Source of the DNA: Sphingomonas sp.
GTDB lineage: Bacteria > Pseudomonadota > Alphaproteobacteria > Sphingomonadales > Sphingomonadaceae
Length of the DNA stretch: 64,000 nt
Assembly (NCBI RefSeq): GCF_025353885.1
Contig: NZ_JANXNX010000082.1
Span: forward strand, 1-64,000
Direction of reading: 5' to 3'
The notes under the pieces were generated by a model. The model was not told the DNA's origin. It saw nothing but the letters and a program-made list of their open reading frames with translations, and searched no databases. The position numbers and the translations under genes are program-made. Shown here in pieces: positions 17,465-26,931 of this stretch (position 1 is the stretch's first letter; each line of letters opens with the position of its first letter).

Positions 17465-18544
17465 ATGGTGGACGTCAACGTCCCGTTGCCGCAGGGTTCC
17501 GGTGCGAAACGGAGCAACAGTGCGGCTATCAAGGGAGCAGAACCGGCTGTTCAAGGCGGGGTTGGGCGCCCATGGTCCAATGCGCGGCGCACATTTGCGG
17601 CACTCGACCTCGGCACCAACAACTGCCGGTTGCTGATCGCGCGTCCGGCCGAAAACGACGGCTTTACCATCATCGACGCCTTTTCACGCATTGTCCGGCT
17701 GGGCGAGGGACTGGCGGGCAGCGGACGGTTGAGCGACGCCGCCATCGATCGCGCCATGGCCGCACTGTCGGTCTGTGCTGACAAGCTGGTCCGGCGCGGC
17801 GTCCATTTGTCACGCGCGGTCGCAACCGAGGCCTGTCGCCGCGCCGAAAACGGGCAGGATTTTGTCGATCGCGTCTATCGCGAGACCGGCATTGCGCTCG
17901 ATATCATCGACGCCGGCGAGGAAGCACGGCTGGCCGTCGCGGGATGCCATGCGCTGCTGGAACCGGGCGACGGACCGGCGCTGATTTTCGATATCGGTGG
18001 CGGATCGACCGAACTGGTGCGGGTCGAGCGCGGCGTGGACGAACCGCGGATCGTCGCCTGGCGCAGCGTGCCATGGGGGGTCGTCTCGCTGTCGGAGGTC
18101 GAGCCACATGACGCCCCCGACCGCGAGGGGCGACTGGCCGCATACGACCGGATGCGCCAGCGTTTTGCCGACGCCATTGCCAATTTCATTACGCCCGAAA
18201 CCATTGCCGAACCGTTATCGTTGCGGTTGCTCGGCACCAGCGGGACAGTGACGACACTGGCCAGCGTGCATCTTGGGTTGACCGTTTACGACCGACGCGC
18301 GGTCGATGGCCTGCGGGTTCCGTCGGCGGCGCTGCGGGCGATCAGCGCGGGACTGGCGAGCCAGTCGGTTCCCGAGCGCGCGAAAGTCGCTTGTATCGGC
18401 AACGAACGCGCCGACCTGGTCGTGGCGGGCTGCGCGATTCTGGACGCGATCCTCGATATCTGGCCCGCTCCTCGCGTCGGAATTGCCGACCGGGGTATCC
18501 GTGAAGGCATTTTGCGCGCGCTGATCGCGTCGTCTGCCCGATGA
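17465..18544 (+). CDS. Ppx/GppA exopolyphosphatase-family phosphatase
   Basis: A 359-residue ASKHA-fold enzyme that hydrolyses polyphosphate and/or pppGpp. The phosphate loops ALDLGTNNCRLLIA (near residue 46) and FDIGGGSTELV (near 175) and the catalytic-Glu region EEARLAVAG are clear. It is a short form containing only the two Ppx/GppA domains, without the C-terminal HD-like part of E. coli Ppx. The ATG at 17465 follows GAAGG. It is 13 bases upstream of rlmE, so both are likely co-transcribed, an arrangement common in alphaproteobacteria. Confidence 0.9.
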   Translation: MVDVNVPLPQGSGAKRSNSAAIKGAEPAVQGGVGRPWSNARRTFAALDLGTNNCRLLIARPAENDGFTIIDAFSRIVRLGEGLAGSGRLSDAAIDRAMAALSVCADKLVRRGVHLSRAVATEACRRAENGQDFVDRVYRETGIALDIIDAGEEARLAVAGCHALLEPGDGPALIFDIGGGSTELVRVERGVDEPRIVAWRSVPWGVVSLSEVEPHDAPDREGRLAAYDRMRQRFADAIANFITPETIAEPLSLRLLGTSGTVTTLASVHLGLTVYDRRAVDGLRVPSAALRAISAGLASQSVPERAKVACIGNERADLVVAGCAILDAILDIWPAPRVGIADRGIREGILRALIASSAR

Positions 18545-18557
18545 TAAGGAATTTGAT

Positions 18558-19259
18558 GTGAGCAGGGGTGGCGGCGGCGGACGGACGCGCGTGAAGACCG
18601 GGCGGGGGCGGACGGTCTCGTCGAACCGCTGGCTGGCGCGGCAGTTGAACGACCCTTATGTCAAACGCGCGCATGCCGACGGGTTTCGCAGCCGGTCGGC
18701 CTATAAGCTGATCGAGCTGGATGAGCGGTTCGGTTTCCTGCGCGGAGTGCGGCACGTCGTCGACCTAGGCATCGCGCCGGGCGGCTGGGCGCAGGTGATC
18801 CGCAAGCAGGTGCCCAAAGCCACGATCGTGGGCATCGACCTGTTGCCGGTCGATCCGATCGAGGGTGTCGCTATCCTCGAAATGGATTTCATGCTGGACG
18901 CCGCGCCCGACCGGTTGATCGAAGCGCTGGGTTCCGCACCCGACCTGGTGCTGTCGGACATGGCGGCCAATACCGTCGGCCACACCCAGACCGACCATCT
19001 GCGGACGATGGGTCTGGTCGAGGCGGCGGCGGCCTTTGCCTATGACGTGCTGAAGCCGGGTGGGGCGTTCGTGGCAAAGGTATTTGCAGGCGGCGCGGAC
19101 AGCGCGATGGTCGCCGATCTGAAGCGCAATTTTACGACGGTGAAACATGCCAAGCCAGCGGCGAGCCGCAAGGAATCGTCCGAATGGTATGTCGTGGCGC
19201 AGGGGTTCAAGGGCGAGGCCTTGCGCGCGGAACGCGCGGCGGAGCCGGGGATCGAATAG
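18558..19259 (+). CDS. rlmE: 23S rRNA (uridine-2'-O-)-methyltransferase RlmE
   Basis: A 233-residue FtsJ/RrmJ-type methyltransferase that modifies U2552 of 23S rRNA late in 50S assembly. The SAM motif is VVDLGIAPGGWAQV near residue 70. The K-D-K-E catalytic set is visible as SAYKL, LSDMAAN, AKVF and SSEWY. An N-terminal Gly/Arg-rich tail is present. The GTG start at 18558 follows AAGGA. A short palindrome with the gtcacc...ggtgac outline lies just past the stop. Confidence 0.95.
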   Translation: MSRGGGGGRTRVKTGRGRTVSSNRWLARQLNDPYVKRAHADGFRSRSAYKLIELDERFGFLRGVRHVVDLGIAPGGWAQVIRKQVPKATIVGIDLLPVDPIEGVAILEMDFMLDAAPDRLIEALGSAPDLVLSDMAANTVGHTQTDHLRTMGLVEAAAAFAYDVLKPGGAFVAKVFAGGADSAMVADLKRNFTTVKHAKPAASRKESSEWYVVAQGFKGEALRAERAAEPGIE

Positions 19260-19270
19260 AGCTATGCTTC

Positions 19271-19295
19271 GTCACCCCGGCCTACGCCGGGTGAC
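19271..19295. repeat. Short extragenic palindrome related to the long-stem family
   Basis: The 25-base sequence begins gtcaccccggc and ends gccgggtgac, matching the outer stem of the larger palindromes at 12514 and 54136 but with almost no loop. It lies between convergent rlmE and the M23 peptidase gene, where it could serve as a transcript-end hairpin. Confidence 0.6.
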
Positions 19296-19321
19296 GGCGG
19301 TGGGGGGTGACGGCGGGCCGG

Positions 19322-20803
19322 TTAACGCGTCGCGGTGAACTGTTTCAACCGGTTGTTGAACGCGATCAACTCACCACCGCTCAGCAACGAACTTGCCGAA
19401 AAACTGACCGACGACGGATTGACCACGCCGCCGTTCCGGTAAACCTCGAAATGCAGGTGCGGGCCGGTCGACAGGCCAGTTGATCCGACATAGCCGATGA
19501 CTTGCCCTTGGCTGACCCGTGCGCCCGGCCCCACGGCAATGCGGCTCATATGGGCATAGCCGGTGCCGAGGCCGCCCATGTGGTTCAGCTTTACCATATT
19601 GCCGTGGCCACCGTGCCATCCGGCAAACGTCACGATCCCGTCGGTGGCGGCGTGGATCGGTGTGCCGGTGACAGCGGCATAATCGACGCCCTGGTGCATC
19701 CGCGAATAGCCGAGGATCGGGTGGAAGCGCATGCCATAGCCGCTCGTCTGGCGGCCCGCGACCGGCGTGGAATATCCTGAACGTTGCTGGCCCACACCCG
19801 CGGCGTCATACCATTCGGTGCGCCCGCCGATCGTCCACTGGATCATCCGCGTGGCCTGGTCCCCGTTGGTCATCCCGGCATAGAGCAATTTGCCGAACTG
19901 GACCTCGCCAGTAGCCGCGCGGGCGCGCTCGACGACCATGTCGAAGCGCGCACCGTTGTCGAGCGTGCCCAGCTGTACCTTCGAGGCGATGGCACGAATA
20001 TAAGTTTCGACGGCCTGGGGCGGGGCGCCTGCGCCGGTAGCCGAAATGTAGACGCCATCGGTGACGGTGCCCGCAATGCGCATCGGCGTGTGGTCGACCG
20101 CAATCGGTCGGCGCTGCATCGACAGGGTGTTGCCGACGCGTAGAAAGGACAGGCGCATGTCGAAACGGGCGCGGAAATTAAGGTCGTCGAGCGGGCGCGC
20201 ACTGTTTCGATTGAGCCGACGACCCAGCGTCATATCCAGCGTGGTCCCGGGTGCGATCTGCGACGGGTCGACGACCCCCGCTGTCATGCGCGCGACCAGC
20301 GCGGCTTCTGCAGCTGCGACCCCGGCCCGTTCCAGCGCGCGGGTAAAGCCGTCGCCCTGTCCGATCGTAGCCGTCAACTGGAGCAGCGGGCGTTCAGGCG
20401 TGTCGGTTAGCGTCTGGACGGCGTCGGTCGCAGCCATCCTGCTGCCGGTGTCGCCCCCCCATGCCAGGGGAGCGATCGACTGGGCACGCGCCGCCTCCCA
20501 CGCATCAGCGCCCATCGTCGCGGGAACCGCGCCGGGCAGGGCATGAAAACTGGGCGAAAGTGCGTAGGTCGCGGCACAGAGCGCCATGCACGAGGCCAGC
20601 CCGCGCCACCATTTGCGCGAGCCGATGTTAGCCCCGAGGTCGGGGGCGAAATCGAATCGGTCGAGGAAACCGGCGCGATGTTCTGTGGAAAGAACCGGGG
20701 CGGCGCGCCCGAATCGGGGGACACCGGTCGGAATCGCATAGTCGAGCGACAGCACGGCGGTGTGCCCGAGGGTTCCGAACCTTGCTTCGTTGACCTGATA
20801 CAA
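19322..20803 (-). CDS. M23 family metallopeptidase (LytM-type, membrane-anchored)
   Basis: About 493 residues. One membrane segment near residues 66-85 (LASCMALCAATYALS) is followed by a long periplasmic middle part and a C-terminal LytM domain. The zinc ligands are visible as MHQGVDY (H-x3-D) and HLHFEV (H-x-H). Such enzymes cut peptidoglycan cross-links or, when degenerate, activate amidases. Here the metal ligands look intact. The start is uncertain: a TTG at 20803 is used, and a GTG at 20755 would shorten it by 16 residues. It diverges from the helicase gene. Confidence 0.88.
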   Translation of the reverse strand: MYQVNEARFGTLGHTAVLSLDYAIPTGVPRFGRAAPVLSTEHRAGFLDRFDFAPDLGANIGSRKWWRGLASCMALCAATYALSPSFHALPGAVPATMGADAWEAARAQSIAPLAWGGDTGSRMAATDAVQTLTDTPERPLLQLTATIGQGDGFTRALERAGVAAAEAALVARMTAGVVDPSQIAPGTTLDMTLGRRLNRNSARPLDDLNFRARFDMRLSFLRVGNTLSMQRRPIAVDHTPMRIAGTVTDGVYISATGAGAPPQAVETYIRAIASKVQLGTLDNGARFDMVVERARAATGEVQFGKLLYAGMTNGDQATRMIQWTIGGRTEWYDAAGVGQQRSGYSTPVAGRQTSGYGMRFHPILGYSRMHQGVDYAAVTGTPIHAATDGIVTFAGWHGGHGNMVKLNHMGGLGTGYAHMSRIAVGPGARVSQGQVIGYVGSTGLSTGPHLHFEVYRNGGVVNPSSVSFSASSLLSGGELIAFNNRLKQFTATR

Positions 20804-20954
20804 GTCCTGCGCGCCCCTGACGCTCGAGTGCTACCCACCCACGACGTTGCCGCCGCCCTGGGTTTCAGCACTGTGGACAGATTTCGTTAATGTCAAACTA
20901 ACCGGTTCTGAAACTTCGGCTTGCAACGGCGGACTGGCGCGCCATCTTGTGAGA

Positions 20955-23411
20955 ATGGAGTCAAAGCTGGTCGCTGTCCTCGGGCCTACGAACACGGGCA
21001 AGACGCACCTCGCGATAGAGCGGATGTGCGCGCATTCGAGCGGCATGATCGGGTTCCCGCTGCGGTTGCTAGCGCGCGAAGTGTATGACCGGGTTGTCGC
21101 GATCAAGGGCGCGGGCGAGGTTGGCTTGATCACCGGCGAGGAAAAGATCCTGCCGCCAAAGGCACGCTGGCTGCTGTGCACCGCCGAATCGATGCCGATG
21201 AACCGCGACGTCGCCTTTCTGGCGCTGGACGAGGCGCAGATCGGGGCCGATCCCGAACGCGGCCATGTCTTCACCGACCGGATGCTCCACGCGCGGGGCC
21301 GCGAGGAGACGATGATCCTCGGGTCGGAGGCGCTGGGCGGGATGGTGCGCACGCTGATGCCGAAGGCGGAGATCATCAAGCGGCCACGATTCTCGACCCT
21401 GAGCTATGCGGGCGCAAAGAAGCTTTCGCGGTTGCCCAAGCGGTCGGCCATCGTCGCGTTTAGTGCCGAGGAAGTCTATGCGGTGGCCGAGATGCTGCGG
21501 CGCGCGCGGGGCGGAGCGGCGGTGGTGATGGGGGCGCTCAGCCCGCGCACCCGCAATGCACAGGTCGCGATGTTCCAAGCGGGGGAGGTTGACTATTTAG
21601 TTGCCACCGATGCGATCGGCATGGGGCTCAACATGGATTTGAACCACGTTGCCTTTGCCGCGCTCGGCAAGTTCGACGGGCATCGGCAACGTCGGCTAAG
21701 TATCTCTGAAATGGCGCAAATCGCGGGGCGGGCGGGGCGGCACCAGCGCGACGGCACGTTCGGGTCGCTTGGCGGGGAGGAGATGTTCCGGCCCGAGGAA
21801 ATCGAGGCGATCGAGGAACACCGGTTTCCACGCATCGAGCATCTGTACTGGCGCGACGGCGATCCCGATGTGTCGAGCGTGGCGGCCCTGATCGCCGCGC
21901 TGGAGGCGCGGCCCCACCGCTTCGAACTGCGCGCCGCGCCCGAAGCGGTCGACCTCGCGGTGCTGAAGCGGCTCGCCGACGACCCGCTGGTGATCGAGCG
22001 TGCCCGGCATCCGGTGCGGGTGGCGCGGTTGTGGGAGGCGTGCGGCCTGCCCGATTTCCGCAAGGTCGGCCCCGAACATCACGCGCGGACAGTGCAGCGC
22101 ATCTATCGCCACCTGACCGAGGGTTCGGGGCATATCCCGACCGACTGGTTTGCTGCCGAGATTGCCCGGCTGGACGAGGTCGGCGGCGACATTCCGGCGC
22201 TGGGCGGGCGGATCGCGGCGGCGCGGACCTGGGCCTATATCGCGCACCGGGCAGACTGGCTGGCCGATCCGAAGCACTGGGCAGCGCGGACCGAGGCGCT
22301 GGAGGAGCGGCTGTCGGATGCGCTCCACAAAAAGCTGACCGAGCGGTTCGTGGACCGCCGGACGACGGTGCTGATGCGAGAGATCGGCGCAGACCCGGCG
22401 TTGCTGGATGTCACGGTCGCTGACGACGGCGTGGTCAGCGTCGAGGACGAGCCGATCGGGCGGCTCGACGGTTTTGCCTTTGCAGTCGATCCATCGGCGC
22501 GGGTGGGCGAGCGCAAGCGGCTGCTGGCGGCCGCGGAACGACGCTTGCCAAAGGAACGCGCGCGGCGGGCGCAGGCGCTGGTCGAGGCTCCGGATGCGGA
22601 GTTTGCCCTGCTGGCCGAACCGATCGGGATCGCTTGGCGCGGGACGATCGTGGCGCGGCTTGCTCCCGGGCGGACGTTGATGGAGCCGCGCGTCATCCCC
22701 GATCCTGCAATCGGCCTGCTGGGACCCGTCGACCGCGAGCGGGTGAGCCAGCGGATCGAGACCTGGCTGGCGAGCATTCTGCGCCGTCACCTGGAACCGC
22801 TGTTCGCGATGGCGGAGACGGGCGGCGACCTGTTCACGCCACCCCGGGTGCGCGCGCTGTTGGCGCCGCTGGCGGCGGGCGGGGGGAGTGTCGAGCGCGC
22901 GACCGTGGAGGGGCCGCTCGGCGCGCTCGACGCCGATGATCGGCGGATATTGCGTGCCGCTGGGCTGACCGTCGGAACGCTCGACCTGTTTGATGCCCGG
23001 CTGTTGAAGCCCGAACCGCTGCGGCTGGTGGCGACGCTGCGGGCGGTACGGGCCAAGGCGGCGATGCCTGCGCTACCCGCGCCGGGGACAACGGTAACAG
23101 GGGCCGGAGCGCCACTGCCGGGGTTTCGCGGCTTTGGGGCCAAACAGGTGCGGATCGATCTGGTCGAACGCATCGCCCGCGCATTGCACGACCGGAGGAA
23201 GGCGCGGTTGCCGTTCGTGCCCGATCCGGCGCTGGCCACGTCGTTCGGCATCGATGCCACGACTTTTACCGACATCCTGCGCGCCTGCGGCTTTCGTGCG
23301 GAGAGCGGGGGCCACTGGGTCTGGCGCAATCGCCCCCGCCCCGCCCCGCCCAAGGCGGTCCCGCGATCCCCCCATTTCGCTGTGCTGGAAGACTGGGCTG
23401 GCCGTGTCTGA
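20955..23411 (+). CDS. Suv3-like DEAD/DEAH-superfamily RNA helicase
   Basis: About 818 residues. It resembles mitochondrial Suv3 and its alphaproteobacterial relatives: the N-terminal P-loop GPTNTGKTHLA begins a few residues after the start, motif II reads LDEAQIG, and motif VI reads QIAGRAGRHQ. The C-terminal 450 residues are a long family-specific extension with no catalytic motif I recognise. Suv3 unwinds RNA ahead of exonucleases in mitochondria; a matching RNA-decay role here is inference. The ATG at 20955 is chosen because the P-loop immediately follows it. The stop overlaps the next gene by 8 bases. Confidence 0.87.
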   Translation: MESKLVAVLGPTNTGKTHLAIERMCAHSSGMIGFPLRLLAREVYDRVVAIKGAGEVGLITGEEKILPPKARWLLCTAESMPMNRDVAFLALDEAQIGADPERGHVFTDRMLHARGREETMILGSEALGGMVRTLMPKAEIIKRPRFSTLSYAGAKKLSRLPKRSAIVAFSAEEVYAVAEMLRRARGGAAVVMGALSPRTRNAQVAMFQAGEVDYLVATDAIGMGLNMDLNHVAFAALGKFDGHRQRRLSISEMAQIAGRAGRHQRDGTFGSLGGEEMFRPEEIEAIEEHRFPRIEHLYWRDGDPDVSSVAALIAALEARPHRFELRAAPEAVDLAVLKRLADDPLVIERARHPVRVARLWEACGLPDFRKVGPEHHARTVQRIYRHLTEGSGHIPTDWFAAEIARLDEVGGDIPALGGRIAAARTWAYIAHRADWLADPKHWAARTEALEERLSDALHKKLTERFVDRRTTVLMREIGADPALLDVTVADDGVVSVEDEPIGRLDGFAFAVDPSARVGERKRLLAAAERRLPKERARRAQALVEAPDAEFALLAEPIGIAWRGTIVARLAPGRTLMEPRVIPDPAIGLLGPVDRERVSQRIETWLASILRRHLEPLFAMAETGGDLFTPPRVRALLAPLAAGGGSVERATVEGPLGALDADDRRILRAAGLTVGTLDLFDARLLKPEPLRLVATLRAVRAKAAMPALPAPGTTVTGAGAPLPGFRGFGAKQVRIDLVERIARALHDRRKARLPFVPDPALATSFGIDATTFTDILRACGFRAESGGHWVWRNRPRPAPPKAVPRSPHFAVLEDWAGRV

Positions 23412-23727
23412 CGCCGCGCGATCCTTGACCACAATGCGCCTCGACACGTTCCTGTGGTTCGCCCGGCTTGCCAAGACGCGAAGCGCCGCTCAGGCGATCG
23501 CGGCGAGCGGGCATCTTCGTATCGACAGCCGTCCCGTCGACCGTGCCCATGCCGCGATCCGCCCCGGGCAGGTCATCGCCTTTGCCCAAGGCCCGACAGT
23601 AAGGGTGCTGAAGGTCAAGGCCCTGCCGGTGCGAAGGGGGCCGGCTCCCGAAGCGCAGCGATGCTATATTGATCTTGCCCTGGGAAAAGCGGCTCCGACG
23701 ATTGACGAGGCCGCCCCGGAATCCTAA
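23404..23727 (+). CDS. S4 domain RNA-binding protein, Hsp15 (HslR)-like
   Basis: A 107-residue protein with an N-terminal S4 RNA-binding domain (MRLDTFLWFARLAKTRSAAQ onward, with the GHLRID and PGQVIAF strands). Hsp15 recognises stalled 50S subunits carrying peptidyl-tRNA. The GTG at 23404, with GGAAG upstream, overlaps the helicase stop; an ATG ten codons later lacks a binding site. The overlap couples it to the RNA helicase, so both probably act on RNA. The C-terminal tail is short and Pro-rich. Confidence 0.85.
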   Translation: MSDAARSLTTMRLDTFLWFARLAKTRSAAQAIAASGHLRIDSRPVDRAHAAIRPGQVIAFAQGPTVRVLKVKALPVRRGPAPEAQRCYIDLALGKAAPTIDEAAPES

Positions 23728-23763
23728 CGAACCGGCATTAAAAAAACGGGAGTTTCTACGGCC

Positions 23764-24102
23764 ATGACCTATGTCGTCACCGACGCCTGCATCAAGTGCA
23801 AGTATATGGATTGCGTCGAGGTCTGCCCCGTCGACTGCTTTTACGAGGGCGACAACATGCTCGTCATCAACCCCAGCGAGTGCATCGACTGTGGTGTCTG
23901 CGAGCCCGAGTGTCCCGCCGAAGCGATCCTGCCGGATACCGAGAGCGGGCTGGAGAAGTGGCTGGAGCTCAACACGACCTTCTCGGCGCAATGGCCCAAT
24001 ATCACGCGCAGCCGCCCGGCCCCCGCCGATGCTGATGAATTCAAGGGCGTGGACGACAAATTCGACAAGTTCTTCTCGCCGGAGGCCGGCCAGGGGGACT
24101 GA
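23764..24102 (+). CDS. fdxA: 7Fe ferredoxin FdxA
   Basis: A 112-residue ferredoxin of the FdxA type with one 3Fe-4S and one 4Fe-4S cluster. Cys residues are seen in [14 protein letters not shown] and [12 protein letters not shown], with the characteristic long C-terminal extension after [10 protein letters not shown]. It serves as a low-potential electron carrier; its partner is unknown. It lies 36 bases after the S4 protein gene in the same direction, a conserved alphaproteobacterial neighbourhood, and converges with cfa only six bases away. Confidence 0.95.
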   Translation: MTYVVTDACIKCKYMDCVEVCPVDCFYEGDNMLVINPSECIDCGVCEPECPAEAILPDTESGLEKWLELNTTFSAQWPNITRSRPAPADADEFKGVDDKFDKFFSPEAGQGD

Positions 24103-24108
24103 GTTCGT

Positions 24109-25347
24109 TTAAGTAACGGAGAGCGTCCGCAGCCGCTCTTCCTCGTCGCGAATGTAATCTCGCGTGATCGGCAGGGTGCGGCGACGGCGACTGTATTGCA
24201 GTTGGTAATTGCACAGCGATCCATTTTCGAATGCGGCCGTCGCGCCTGCAAGGTAGAATTGCCACATCCGATAGAAGCGCTCGTCATATAGCGCCTCGAT
24301 CTCGGCACGCTTTTCAACGACGCGGTTGTACCAGTGCTGCAGTGTCAGGCCGTAGTGCAACCGGAGAGTCTCGATGTCGGTGGCGAGCAAGCGGGTCCGC
24401 TCGCTGGCGGACACGATTTCGGACAACGCGGGGCTGTAGCCGCCGGGAAAGATATATTTCGCGGTCCAGGCGTCGGTCACGCCCGGCTCGCCCAGTCGCC
24501 CGATGGTGTGGAGGAGCATGACGCCATCGTCGGTCAGCAGGTCGCGGCATTTCCTGAAAAAGGCTTCGTAGTGGCGCGGGCCGACGTGTTCGAACATGCC
24601 GACAGACACAATTCGATCGAACGGGCCCGTGACATCGCGATAATCGATCAGCTCGAATCTGACCCGGTCGGCGACCCCTGAGGCCTCGGCCCGCTGGCGG
24701 GCGACTTTCAACTGTTCCTCGCTGAGCGTGATGCCAAGGACATCGACGTCGGCAACGCGGTTTAGATACAGCGCCATGCCGCCCCAGCCGCAGCCGATGT
24801 CGAGGACACGCTGGCCGGGTGCAAGCGCCAGCTTGGCGGCAATATGGGCCTTCTTGTCTGCCTGCGCCTGTTCCAGGGTGTTGCCGGGATCGGTGAAATA
24901 GGCGCAGCTATATTGCCGGTCGGCGTCGAGAAACAGGTCGTAGAGCCGGTCGCTGAGGTCATAGTGATGGGCGACGTTGCGTTTCGACCTGCGCGCCCAG
25001 TTGATGCGGTCGACCCGGCCCTTTGCTTTGCGCAACGAGTCTCGCCAGATGTTGGGATTGCCGCTGTTGCCGCCCTTGTCCCACGGATTGTTCATGCGGA
25101 GCAGGCTGACGAGGTCGAGGACATCGCCCTTTTCCATAATCAGCCGCCCATCCATATAGGCCTCGCCAGCGCCGACATCGGGGGCCAGCGCGATGTCCCG
25201 CGCGACGCGGCCATCGGCAAAACGAACAGCGACGTCGGGAAAGCCCGTGGTCGGCACCCCGAAGTTCCGGGCGACGCCTTTGTGGTCGATGATGGTCAGC
25301 GTGCCGTGTCGGAAAGCTTTGGAAACATATTTGTCAAATAGCGACAT
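24109..25347 (-). CDS. cfa: Cyclopropane-fatty-acyl-phospholipid synthase family protein
   Basis: A 412-residue SAM-dependent enzyme that adds a methylene across cis double bonds of membrane phospholipids, usually in stationary phase or stress. The SAM-binding motif VLDIGCGWGGMA lies near residue 180. The conserved NVAHHYDLSDRLYDLFLD, YSCAYF and FEHVGPRHYE segments are present, as is a Cys in the C-terminal QYSRRR region neighbourhood. The ATG at 25347 gives the family N-terminus. A related methyltransferase specificity in the Cfa family cannot be excluded. Confidence 0.9.
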   Translation of the reverse strand: MSLFDKYVSKAFRHGTLTIIDHKGVARNFGVPTTGFPDVAVRFADGRVARDIALAPDVGAGEAYMDGRLIMEKGDVLDLVSLLRMNNPWDKGGNSGNPNIWRDSLRKAKGRVDRINWARRSKRNVAHHYDLSDRLYDLFLDADRQYSCAYFTDPGNTLEQAQADKKAHIAAKLALAPGQRVLDIGCGWGGMALYLNRVADVDVLGITLSEEQLKVARQRAEASGVADRVRFELIDYRDVTGPFDRIVSVGMFEHVGPRHYEAFFRKCRDLLTDDGVMLLHTIGRLGEPGVTDAWTAKYIFPGGYSPALSEIVSASERTRLLATDIETLRLHYGLTLQHWYNRVVEKRAEIEALYDERFYRMWQFYLAGATAAFENGSLCNYQLQYSRRRRTLPITRDYIRDEEERLRTLSVT

Positions 25348-25378
25348 GGGACTGAATTTACCCTGTGTAACAACCAGT

Positions 25379-26140
25379 TCAGATGCCGGCATACCATTGG
25401 TATCCGGCCGCGTCCTCCCAGAATCCCCCATTGCCGCCGCGTATCCCTTTCAGCGACGAAACAAGTTCCAGCCGGTTGACGTATTTCGCGTGCTTGTAGC
25501 CGAGCTGGCGTTCGACGCGCAGGCGCAGCGGTGCGCCATTGGCAATCGGCAGGGTCTGGTCGTTCAGCGCCCAGGCCAGCATCGTCTGGGGGTGGACGGC
25601 ATCGATCCGGTCGATCGATTCATAATAAGGCGCGCCGTCATTGGCATCGGCACAATGGAATACGACATAATTCGCCTGCGGGCTGACCCCGGCGCGGTCG
25701 AGGATGAGTTTCAGCGGGGTGCCGGTCCATTTGGCGATGGCGCTCCAGCCCTCGACACAATCATGGCGGGTGATCTGGCTGCGATGCGGCATGGCGCGCA
25801 GGTCGTTCAGCGCGATCGATTGCGGACGCGCGACCAGGCCGTCGACAACCAGTGTCCAGTCAGCAAAGGCGGCAGCGGCATGGCGCGCATAGTCCGCACC
25901 GACCGGCATCGCCACGCCGTTCGAACGAAAGACGGGTGACCGATCGCCGGGCGCATATTCACGGGCTAGCGCGCTATTGTCCTGCAGCAACCGCTGAAGG
26001 CGGTAATTGCCCCGCTCGCCCTGTTTCAACAGTGACTGGAAATCGGGATTGGCGCCCAGCTTGTCGCATCCGGCGACCAAGGTGCCAGCCCCTGCGACCA
26101 GTCCGCCGACCAGTGCGCGCCGGGTCAGGATCCTGCTCAT
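25379..26140 (-). CDS. Tat-exported molybdopterin oxidoreductase (sulfite oxidase/MsrP fold)
   Basis: A 253-residue periplasmic molybdenum-cofactor protein. The N-terminus has twin arginines (ILTRRALVGG) followed by a hydrophobic segment and a lipobox VAGC near residue 25, so it may be a Tat-exported lipoprotein. The molybdenum-ligating Cys is in RHDCVEGWSAIAKW. The SUOX-fold motifs LVVDGLV and GYKHAKYVN are visible. Its start overlaps the upstream cytochrome b gene by four bases (ATGA), so the two form one enzyme system. Substrate unknown: sulfite, oxidised methionine or another S/N-oxide are all possible. Confidence 0.85.
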   Translation of the reverse strand: MSRILTRRALVGGLVAGAGTLVAGCDKLGANPDFQSLLKQGERGNYRLQRLLQDNSALAREYAPGDRSPVFRSNGVAMPVGADYARHAAAAFADWTLVVDGLVARPQSIALNDLRAMPHRSQITRHDCVEGWSAIAKWTGTPLKLILDRAGVSPQANYVVFHCADANDGAPYYESIDRIDAVHPQTMLAWALNDQTLPIANGAPLRLRVERQLGYKHAKYVNRLELVSSLKGIRGGNGGFWEDAAGYQWYAGI

Positions 26141-26871
26141 GTCGGTTCTCCGGCAGGTGCTGGATCGGGCGGAATGCGGTAGCGACCGGTGATCATCGAC
26201 CGAATTTCGTTATAGGGTCCAGCGAGTGCAACCAACAGCAGGTGAACGAGGATAAACAGCGCAATCCCGCCCGCGCAGATGAAATGGATCGACCGGGTCG
26301 TGGCGCGCCCGCCGAACAGGTCGGGGATCGGCAGGATCGCGTTGAAGCCCGGCGACAGGCCGAGGCCGGTCAGGATCAGCAACGGGATCAGGATAAAGAT
26401 GACCGCGATATAGGTCAGCTTTTGCAGGACATTATAGCGCAACGCCGCCGCCCCGGTCGGGAAACGCAGCCGGGCGTGATCCTTGATGTCGGCCCACAGG
26501 TGCGACGGGGCAATCTCGGCGCGGGTCAGCGTCAGGTCGCGCTGGATATGGCGGGTGATCAGCGACGCGACCAGATAGGCCAGCAGCCCGAACGCCAGCA
26601 CCCACGCAAACGCCAGGTGCCAGATCCGCGCGAGGGCGAGATTGTAGCCTGACGGAATGGTCGCCCAAGCCGGGAAGTGCGGCGGACTGTACCACGGCTG
26701 GTCGAAGTTCGCGCCAAACTCTCCCCAATACAGATGCGGGTGCGCGTTCGAGATGGTCAGGCCGGACATCAGCATGGCGATGACGGCAATCGCGTTGATC
26801 CAGTGCCAGATACGGGTCGAGATGCGGTGGCGCTTGACCAGCTCGCCCCCCTTCACGTCGTCGCTGCCCAT
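26137..26871 (-). CDS. Cytochrome b/b6-domain membrane protein
   Basis: A 244-residue inner-membrane cytochrome of the Ni-hydrogenase/thiosulfate-reductase b-type family. Four hydrophobic segments are seen (starting near residues 24, 84, 150 and 198), with haem-ligand candidates His in RIWHWINAI, ARIWHLAFAW and the HFICAGGIA and FILVHLLL segments. It would pass electrons between quinone and the molybdoenzyme encoded by the overlapping next gene. It is not the MsrQ type that partners MsrP in E. coli. Confidence 0.85.
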   Translation of the reverse strand: MGSDDVKGGELVKRHRISTRIWHWINAIAVIAMLMSGLTISNAHPHLYWGEFGANFDQPWYSPPHFPAWATIPSGYNLALARIWHLAFAWVLAFGLLAYLVASLITRHIQRDLTLTRAEIAPSHLWADIKDHARLRFPTGAAALRYNVLQKLTYIAVIFILIPLLILTGLGLSPGFNAILPIPDLFGGRATTRSIHFICAGGIALFILVHLLLVALAGPYNEIRSMITGRYRIPPDPAPAGEPT

Positions 26872-26931
26872 TGCCGGTCTCCTCGCGTCACTGTTTCGGC
26901 CAACATAGCTACGCTGTAAAGCGCGAGGAGG

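Noticed and set aside
21696-22790. 364-codon minus-strand frame
   Set aside because: Antisense to the Suv3-like helicase, which has complete helicase motifs on the other strand.
25379-26871. Calling the molybdoenzyme/cytochrome pair msrPQ
   Set aside because: The membrane partner has the Ni-hydrogenase-type cytochrome b pattern rather than the ferric-reductase-like MsrQ fold, and the molybdoenzyme seems lipidated.
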